Assembly: GCA_903903705.1 (NCBI GenBank)
Contig: CAIUZU010000154.1
Location: 1 to 11,057 of the forward strand
Reading direction: 5' to 3'
Source of the DNA: an uncultured Helicobacteraceae bacterium
GTDB taxonomy: Bacteria > Campylobacterota > Campylobacteria > Campylobacterales > Sulfurimonadaceae
Length of the DNA stretch: 11,057 nucleotides
Part shown: piece after piece, positions 6,651-11,057 of the stretch
Layout of the letters: each line of letters opens with the position of its first letter
How positions within the stretch are numbered: position 1 is the first letter of the stretch
Program-made: the position numbers and the translations under genes
Notes under the pieces: generated by a model
Told to the model about the DNA's origin: nothing
Database searches by the model: none
The model's input: the letters and a program-made list of their open reading frames with translations, nothing else

Positions 6651-7858
6651 TTTGGAACGCTTTTTTACTTGCACTTAGAGAAATCCGCAGAAGTGCCATG
6701 AGGTCTGCGTTGACAACACTTGGAATCGTCATAGGGATAGCATCTGTTATAGCCATGGTTATGCTAGGCGATGCAACTACCGCCTATGTGACTCAGAGCA
6801 TATCAAAACTTGGTACAAACATGCTCATGGTAATTCCGGGGCAAGAGCGCAAAGGACCACCGAGCAGTAACCTTACAGCAAAACGATTTACACACAGCGA
6901 TGTTGAGGCGATAAAAAAGGAGATAGGAAATATCCGCGGTGCTGCACCTGTGAGATCAAGCACTGTTCATGCGGTATATGGCAATCAAAACTACTCAACA
7001 ACGGTTGAAGGTAGCGATAACGACTATTTCATCGTAAAAGATTGGGTTTTTGCATCCGGTAGAAATTTTAGCGAGGCTGAACTTCGAGGCGGGAAAGCGG
7101 TATGTGTTATCGGGGCGAGTGTAAAAAAAGAGCTTTACGCAGAACAAAATCCGATAGGAACTTCGTTGCGGTTGGAAAACTTTTCTTGCGAAGTTATAGG
7201 ACTGCTTGAGTCCAAAGGTGCGGCGATGTTTGGGATGGATCAAGATGATATTATCGTTGCTCCTATCCGGATGTTTCAACGCCGTATCAGCGGAAATCAG
7301 GATATTGCCAGAATTATGATTTCGGCGAATACTTCATCGGTAATAGAAGATGTAAAATCCTCTACAACACTTCTTATGCAAGAACGCCGCCGCATTTCTC
7401 TTAATGAAGATAATGATTTTCATGTACATGATATGCGAGAGATGGTTCAAACCCTTTCATCCACAACCCAAATGCTAACTATTTTACTAGGTGCGGTTGC
7501 GGCTATCAGTCTGCTTGTAGGCGGAATAGGGATTATGAATATTATGCTTGTTTCAGTAACGGAGCGAACTCGTGAAATCGGTATACGTCTTGCAATCGGT
7601 GCAATGGAGCGGGAGGTTTTACTTCAGTTCTTAGTAGAGGCGATAGTTCTTGCTTCACTTGGCGGAATCATCGGCATAGTTTTGGGGGTAAGCGTGGGAG
7701 TCGGAATCAGTCTCTTCTTTAATCTTCCTCTGATTTTTAACACATTTATCGTTATCGTTGCTTTTTTATTTTCTACTTTTGTAGGAGTAGTTTTTGGCTA
7801 TTTTCCTGCACGCAAAGCGGCGCGTTTAAATCCTATAGATGCATTGAGACATGAGTAA
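6647..7858 (+). CDS. MacB-type ABC transporter permease (MacB_PCD/FtsX domains)
   Basis: A 403-residue integral membrane partner of the preceding ATPase. It shows the MacB topology: an N-terminal amphipathic segment (REIRRSAMRSALTTLGIVIG), membrane helix 1 at about 21-41, and a large periplasmic domain at about 42-270. A C-terminal FtsX bundle has helices at about 276-304, 325-355 and 363-386. The cytoplasmic coupling loop TERTREIGIRLAIGA (305-319) and the C-terminal PARKAARLNPIDALRHE are family hallmarks. Together the two proteins total 640 residues, close to single-chain E. coli MacB (about 648), so this is a split MacB. It is the last gene of the operon; no clear terminator is seen before the convergent SRP RNA gene. 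Confidence 0.92.
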   Translation: MIWNAFLLALREIRRSAMRSALTTLGIVIGIASVIAMVMLGDATTAYVTQSISKLGTNMLMVIPGQERKGPPSSNLTAKRFTHSDVEAIKKEIGNIRGAAPVRSSTVHAVYGNQNYSTTVEGSDNDYFIVKDWVFASGRNFSEAELRGGKAVCVIGASVKKELYAEQNPIGTSLRLENFSCEVIGLLESKGAAMFGMDQDDIIVAPIRMFQRRISGNQDIARIMISANTSSVIEDVKSSTTLLMQERRRISLNEDNDFHVHDMREMVQTLSSTTQMLTILLGAVAAISLLVGGIGIMNIMLVSVTERTREIGIRLAIGAMEREVLLQFLVEAIVLASLGGIIGIVLGVSVGVGISLFFNLPLIFNTFIVIVAFLFSTFVGVVFGYFPARKAARLNPIDALRHE

Positions 7859-7904
7859 ATAACTGATTTTTAACGAAAATTTTTAGTGGAATGATTGTCT
7901 TAGA

Positions 7905-8013
7905 AGTACTTCTCCCCAGATACCTGCGGCACATAACACATTAAGGCGTGCTGCTGTATTCCTACCCTGACACAGTACCTCAAAGCACCATTGCACAGGT
8001 CTAAAGAGAAGCG
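7905..8013 (-). ncRNA. ffs: Small signal recognition particle RNA (4.5S RNA)
   Basis: The minus strand carries the conserved domain IV of bacterial SRP RNA: GTCAGG, then GTA-GGAA-TAC (a GGAA tetraloop on a 3-bp stem), then AGCAGCA. As I recall the E. coli RNA, the same position is GUCAGG UCC-GGAA-GGA AGCAGCC, so the stem differs by compensating changes while loop and internal-loop bases are kept. Outer helices also pair: CTTCTC (8011-8006) with GAGAAG (complement of 7914-7909), and ACCTG with CAGGT inside it. With Ffh this RNA targets membrane proteins to the Sec translocon. A TATAAT box at 8019-8024 puts the 5' end near 8013; the 3' end is approximate. Confidence 0.88.
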
Positions 8014-8018
8014 ACGGA

Positions 8019-8024
8019 ATTATA
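8019..8024 (-). promoter_or_regulatory. -10 box of the SRP RNA gene
   Basis: A perfect TATAAT on the minus strand lies about six bases before the inferred RNA 5' end. Upstream are T-tracts (TTTTAGCTTTTTTAGC) instead of a strong -35 box, as is usual for vegetative promoters in Campylobacterota. Confidence 0.7.
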
Positions 8025-8050
8025 GCTAAAAAAGCTAAAATAATAAAGGG

Positions 8051-8389
8051 CTAGTGTGAAATTGTCCCCATTACGCTCTTGATGGTATCAAAATATATTT
8101 CATACTCAAAATCACTTTTTTGCGCACTAGCTGCAAACTCCATCTCTTTTGCCATCTCATAGATTTCAGTAAATTTAAGATTCCCTGCACTTCCTTTTAT
8201 AGAATGTGCATTTGATCTTATTCTCTCATAATCTTTTGTTGAAATAGACTCTTCTAATAGATCTAAAATTTGGTTGGATTCTTCTATAAAGCTTGCAATT
8301 AACATCGGAATATGTTTTAATTTAAGTCCGATAGATGCTGCCATCTCTTCATGATTAATGCTTGAATAATTTGCATTTAAAATAGGCAT
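8051..8389 (-). CDS. Stand-alone Hpt (histidine phosphotransfer) domain protein
   Basis: A 112-residue cytoplasmic protein consisting of a single Hpt four-helix bundle. The phosphorylatable histidine is H62 in AHSIKGSAGNLKF, with the conserved K65, G66, S67 and N70 around it. The preceding helix (IGLKLKHIPMLIASFIEES) also matches the Hpt fold. Such proteins shuttle phosphate between a hybrid kinase receiver and a response regulator. No kinase or regulator gene is adjacent; the response regulator and kinase in this window are complete without it. GGGAG at 8397-8401 lies seven bases ahead of the ATG. The gene follows fliS and the FliT-position gene in the same direction after a 78-base gap with its own candidate -10, so it may be co-transcribed or separate. 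A link to motility or chemotaxis is suggested only by position. Confidence 0.87.
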   Translation of the reverse strand: MPILNANYSSINHEEMAASIGLKLKHIPMLIASFIEESNQILDLLEESISTKDYERIRSNAHSIKGSAGNLKFTEIYEMAKEMEFAASAQKSDFEYEIYFDTIKSVMGTISH

Positions 8390-8425
8390 ATTAAGACTCC
8401 CATGGCTTTTTTTTAGAAAGACTTT

Positions 8426-8431
8426 ATCATA
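8426..8431 (-). promoter_or_regulatory. Candidate -10 box for the Hpt gene
   Basis: TATGAT on the minus strand within the gap between the FliT-position gene and the Hpt gene would give a leader of about 30 bases carrying the GGGAG ribosome binding site. There is no convincing -35 box. Confidence 0.3.
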
Positions 8432-8467
8432 ATTAGAAGTTTGAATTTTGGGATAACCAAGAAAAAA

Positions 8468-8722
8468 CTATGAACAAATATCAAAGTTTCCCAATGACCT
8501 CTCTTTAGTTGAGTTTAAAAAGTCAATATTTTTTTTAAGCTGTATCATCGTTTGTTTTGTTTCATCTTTTAGCCCATGAAGAAGCTTCGAAGCCTCAGCT
8601 AAAAGATACATTGCACTCTTGGTATCCTCAACACTGTCAAATTTTAGCGGAACACTTATCAGTTCATCTATTTTTTGTGCATCTTTTTCAATAATAGCAA
8701 TTTGCAACTCTTTGAGCCACAT
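8468..8722 (-). CDS. Small helical protein in the FliT position downstream of fliS
   Basis: An 84-residue, charged, all-helical protein with no cysteine apart from one near the C-terminus, and no signal or membrane segment. I do not recognise a specific motif. Its place directly after fliS, with a TAATG stop-start overlap, is where FliT-type flagellar chaperones are often encoded. FliT homologues are small helical proteins of similar size that bind FliD and other late export substrates. The start at 8722 is preferred because GGAGAGAG (8738-8731) lies eight bases ahead and the ATG overlaps the fliS stop; an upstream in-frame ATG at 8740 would add six residues (MERVKL) but has a poor ribosome binding site. 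FliT function is inference from position, size and predicted helices. Confidence 0.7.
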   Translation of the reverse strand: MWLKELQIAIIEKDAQKIDELISVPLKFDSVEDTKSAMYLLAEASKLLHGLKDETKQTMIQLKKNIDFLNSTKERSLGNFDICS

Positions 8723-9084
8723 TAGTTTGACTCTCTCCATGCTTCTGTAAGAGATTTGAACACTTTGCTTACTTCATCAAGTTTACTCTCATCACCATGA
8801 AGGTTAGCAAAAGTTAAAAGTTGAATTTGATATGTATAAAGACCTTCAAGATAAAGAGAAATATCTCCTTGAGACTTGTCAAGTATATTTATTAACTCTG
8901 TAATTATTGCTGTTGAACGGTTTATCCAATAAACTCTCTTTTCAACATTACCGTCTTTTATAGCTTTTTTTGCTTGAGCATTAAAACGAAGCACACCTTC
9001 ATACAGCATTTCTATCAGTTTTGTCGGAGATTCTATACCTACATTATTTTGTGAATAAATATTATGAGCTACACTGCCATACAT
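8722..9084 (-). CDS. fliS: Flagellar export chaperone FliS
   Basis: A 120-residue protein, the usual length of FliS, the cytoplasmic chaperone that binds the C-terminal helix of flagellin and keeps it unpolymerised until export. The N-terminal signature (Y2...YSQNNVGIESPTKLIEMLYE) matches the family pattern Y-x2-N...SP-x-KLI-x-MLY-(D/E)-G. The four-helix body follows, with the typical VYWINRSTAIITEL-like and GDISLYLEGLYTYQIQLLTFAN segments. AAGGA at 9091-9095 is six bases ahead of the ATG. The gene is transcribed away from fliD and is the first of a two- or three-gene minus-strand unit. A sigma-28-like promoter lies about 30 bases upstream of the start. Confidence 0.94.
   Translation of the reverse strand: MYGSVAHNIYSQNNVGIESPTKLIEMLYEGVLRFNAQAKKAIKDGNVEKRVYWINRSTAIITELINILDKSQGDISLYLEGLYTYQIQLLTFANLHGDESKLDEVSKVFKSLTEAWRESN
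8731..8738 (-). promoter_or_regulatory. Ribosome binding site that sets the start of the FliT-position gene
   Basis: GGAGAGAG on the minus strand lies eight bases ahead of the ATG at 8722 and overlaps the end of fliS. It decides in favour of this start over the upstream ATG at 8740, and implies translational coupling to fliS. Confidence 0.6.
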
Positions 9085-9115
9085 TTTAAATCCTTCGTAT
9101 GTTTTATTAGAGGGT

Positions 9116-9142
9116 ATATCGACAGAAATTTTATTTTTTTAA
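9116..9142 (-). promoter_or_regulatory. Candidate sigma-28 (FliA) promoter for fliS
   Basis: On the minus strand GTCGATAT (9123-9116) matches the CGATAT-type -10 of Campylobacterota sigma-28 promoters. It is preceded by an 11-base spacer and TTAAAAAA (9142-9135) in the -35 position, one base off the ideal TAAA placement. The predicted start near 9109 leaves a leader of about 25 bases. Confidence 0.5.
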
Positions 9143-9178
9143 CTAAAAAAGATAAAAATACAGTTATTTAAAAATGTT

Positions 9179-9205
9179 TAAATTATAATTGCATTTAGCC
9201 GATTT
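9179..9205 (+). promoter_or_regulatory. Candidate sigma-28 (FliA) promoter for fliD
   Basis: TAAATTAT (9179-9186), an 11-base spacer, and GCCGATTT (9198-9205) closely match the TAAAGTTT-N11-GCCGATAA consensus in both boxes and spacing. The start would be near 9212, giving a leader of about 50 bases. A sigma-70-like TATAAT (9184-9189) overlaps the -35 region, so dual use is possible. Confidence 0.62.
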
Positions 9206-9261
9206 AGTTGTATTACATATAAAATGGGTTTTAAAAAAACTTTAACTTAAAAGGATTTGAA

Positions 9262-10653
9262 ATGGCTGGCGCAATTAGTTCATTGGGTTTAGGTTCAAAT
9301 AGTGTTTTAACTGCGGATGTTATTGATAAATTAAAGGCTAATGATGTGGCTAATACCATCACACCTATAGGTACGAAGATTACTTTAAACAAACAAAAAC
9401 AAGAAGCTAATACTTTACTTACAACACTGATGAAAACTCTTAAAACAAACTCTGCTAATATGGCTGATGATTTGATTTTTGAAAACAAAAGCGTAGATAT
9501 TAGTGGAACGCTTGGTGCAACGATAACAAAAGGTGCGAATGTTGAGTCTTTTTCTCTTGAAACAATTGCGCTTGCAAAAAAAGATATAACAAAATTAGGT
9601 GCCGTTGCCGATAAGACTGTACCCATCGCAACTGGGGCAGGAGTTTTAAAAATAAATGATTATGAGATTGCATACACTGCAACAACGACGCTAGAAGAGC
9701 TTACTCAAGCTATAACCGACAAAGCCGGAAGCACTGTTTCTGCATCAATCCTTAAAACCGGTGAGGGGGCTTATAACTTAGTTGTATCATCGAAAGAGAC
9801 AGGTGCGGCACAGGCTTTAACCATATCGGACAGCGATGGCTCCGGAGGGGCTGGTTTTTTAGACGCAGCTTTATTCGCTGCATATGATGAAACAACTAAT
9901 CCGACAGGCTATATTAAAACACAAACGGCTTCTGACGCTTCATTTAAGTTCAACGGTATAGCAACAACAAGATCAAAAAATAACATAACAGATTTAGTTT
10001 ATGGTCTAAATCTGACACTAAAAAAAGAGGGTGACACATCAAATGTTACGATAACAAGTGATTTTAGCGCCATTACAAAAGAAGTTCAGTCATTTGTAGA
10101 TAACTACAATAAATTAGCGACAAATTTATATGATTCAACAACCACAAATAAAGAAAAAGGCACTGCCGGAGTGTTCAATAGCGATACTTTCATAAAATCT
10201 ATATCAAGGGATTTAAACAAGAGTATAACCGCCGTTAATGCTTCCGGAGAATCATTAATCAACTATGGAATAACAATAGACAAAAAAGGAAAAATGCTTT
10301 TTGATAAAACTATTTTAGAGAAAAAGTTAAGTAGTGATTCAGATAGTGTAAAACTCTTCTTCTCTGGGGGAACAAATAGCAGCGGAACTGCAGTAACAGG
10401 AATTTTTGACTCTTTTGATAAAAAACTGGAAAATTATACCGCTTCTAGTAAAACTTTAAGCAATTTTGAAAAAAGGCTAAAAACAGAGTCAACGAGTTTA
10501 ACAAAAAACCAAACTAAGGCACAAGCTTCCCTTGATGCTCGTTATGAGACAATGACCAAAAAATTTGCTGCTTATGATTCAATGATAAGTAAGATAAATA
10601 CACAATTTTCATCACTGCAAATGATGATAGATTCAGCGGCAAATGCGGATTAA
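9262..10653 (+). CDS. fliD: Flagellar filament cap protein FliD (hook-associated protein 2)
   Basis: A 463-residue protein forming the cap at the filament tip, under which flagellin subunits fold and insert. The N-terminal part (about 1-110) has the FliD pattern of a short GLGSNSVLTADVIDKL start, a helical coiled-coil segment (about 36-65) and SFSLETIALAKKD. The variable outer domains span about 110-225. A flagellin-IN-like motif follows at 225-253 (ASFKFNGIATTRSKNNITDL). The C-terminal domain includes FVDNYNKL (278-285), YGITIDKKGKMLFD (335-348) and the terminal helices ending near SLQMMIDSAANAD. It contains no cysteine and no cleavable signal, as expected for a substrate of the flagellar type III apparatus. 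AAGGA at 9251-9255 supports the ATG. It is divergent from its usual companion fliS. Confidence 0.94.
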   Translation: MAGAISSLGLGSNSVLTADVIDKLKANDVANTITPIGTKITLNKQKQEANTLLTTLMKTLKTNSANMADDLIFENKSVDISGTLGATITKGANVESFSLETIALAKKDITKLGAVADKTVPIATGAGVLKINDYEIAYTATTTLEELTQAITDKAGSTVSASILKTGEGAYNLVVSSKETGAAQALTISDSDGSGGAGFLDAALFAAYDETTNPTGYIKTQTASDASFKFNGIATTRSKNNITDLVYGLNLTLKKEGDTSNVTITSDFSAITKEVQSFVDNYNKLATNLYDSTTTNKEKGTAGVFNSDTFIKSISRDLNKSITAVNASGESLINYGITIDKKGKMLFDKTILEKKLSSDSDSVKLFFSGGTNSSGTAVTGIFDSFDKKLENYTASSKTLSNFEKRLKTESTSLTKNQTKAQASLDARYETMTKKFAAYDSMISKINTQFSSLQMMIDSAANAD

Positions 10654-10673
10654 TTAAGCAGTTAATATCTTAA

Positions 10674-10689
10674 TGGTATTCTTTTTGCT
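10674..10689 (+). promoter_or_regulatory. Candidate sigma-54 (RpoN) promoter ahead of pseB
   Basis: TGGTATTCTTTTTGCT has the invariant GG (10675-10676) and GC (10687-10688) exactly ten bases apart. It also has the A of TGGCA and the TTGCW of the -12 box. Transcription would begin near 10700, about 20 bases ahead of the pseB ATG. Confidence 0.5.
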
Positions 10690-10702
10690 TAAAGCCTTGT
10701 AA

Positions 10703-11057
<355 letters not shown>

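Noticed and set aside
7902..7913. Perfect palindrome AGAAGTACTTCT as a regulator binding site
   Set aside because: It lies at the 3' end of the SRP RNA, where half of it is explained by pairing in the terminal helix.
9231..9626. 131-codon minus-strand open frame
   Set aside because: It is the shadow of fliD, which has strong family motifs and a good ribosome binding site.
10653..10690. Possible terminator after fliD (ATTAAG ... CTTAAT followed by T-rich DNA)
   Set aside because: The stem is only six AT-rich base pairs with a ten-base loop, and the T-run is several bases away; it overlaps the sigma-54-like element.

Overview
The window looks like chromosome from a Sulfurimonas-type Campylobacterota (formerly Epsilonproteobacteria). 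The DNA is AT-rich. The histidine kinase carries an ArsS-like H-box. The flagellar genes have sigma-28- and sigma-54-like promoters, and a pseB-type pseudaminic acid gene follows fliD. The genus is inferred from protein style, not from a marker gene.

Layout. (1) 1-794, minus strand: the N-terminal part of a FliK-like flagellar hook-length control protein, running off the left edge. (2) 947-1546, plus strand: a small Ser- and Pro-rich protein with three EF-hand loops, closed by a hairpin terminator. (3) 1610-7858, plus strand: a tight six-gene array. It encodes an OmpR-type response regulator, an ArsS-like histidine kinase with a proline-rich sensor segment, a TolC-like outer membrane protein, a MacA-like periplasmic adaptor, a MacB-type ATPase and a separate MacB-type permease. 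The last four genes are linked by three consecutive ATGA overlaps. (4) About 7905-8013, minus strand: the small SRP RNA (4.5S, ffs), with a good -10 box. (5) 8051-9084, minus strand: fliS, a FliT-position small helical protein, and a stand-alone Hpt domain protein. (6) 9262-10653, plus strand: fliD, divergent from fliS, with a sigma-28-like promoter facing each way. (7) From 10721 to the right edge: the start of pseB, preceded by a sigma-54-like -24/-12 element.

How it fits together. The central block reads as a two-component system that controls its own tripartite efflux or secretion machine. A calcium-binding protein is encoded just upstream as a possible sensor partner or cargo. The flanks are flagellar: hook length (FliK), filament cap (FliD), flagellin chaperone (FliS), its companion, and flagellin glycosylation (PseB).

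The most interesting hypothesis is that the EF-hand protein, the kinase with a proline-rich extracytoplasmic segment, and the TolC-MacAB exporter form one calcium- or envelope-responsive system. Each part belongs to a known type of family; the functional link is inference from gene order.
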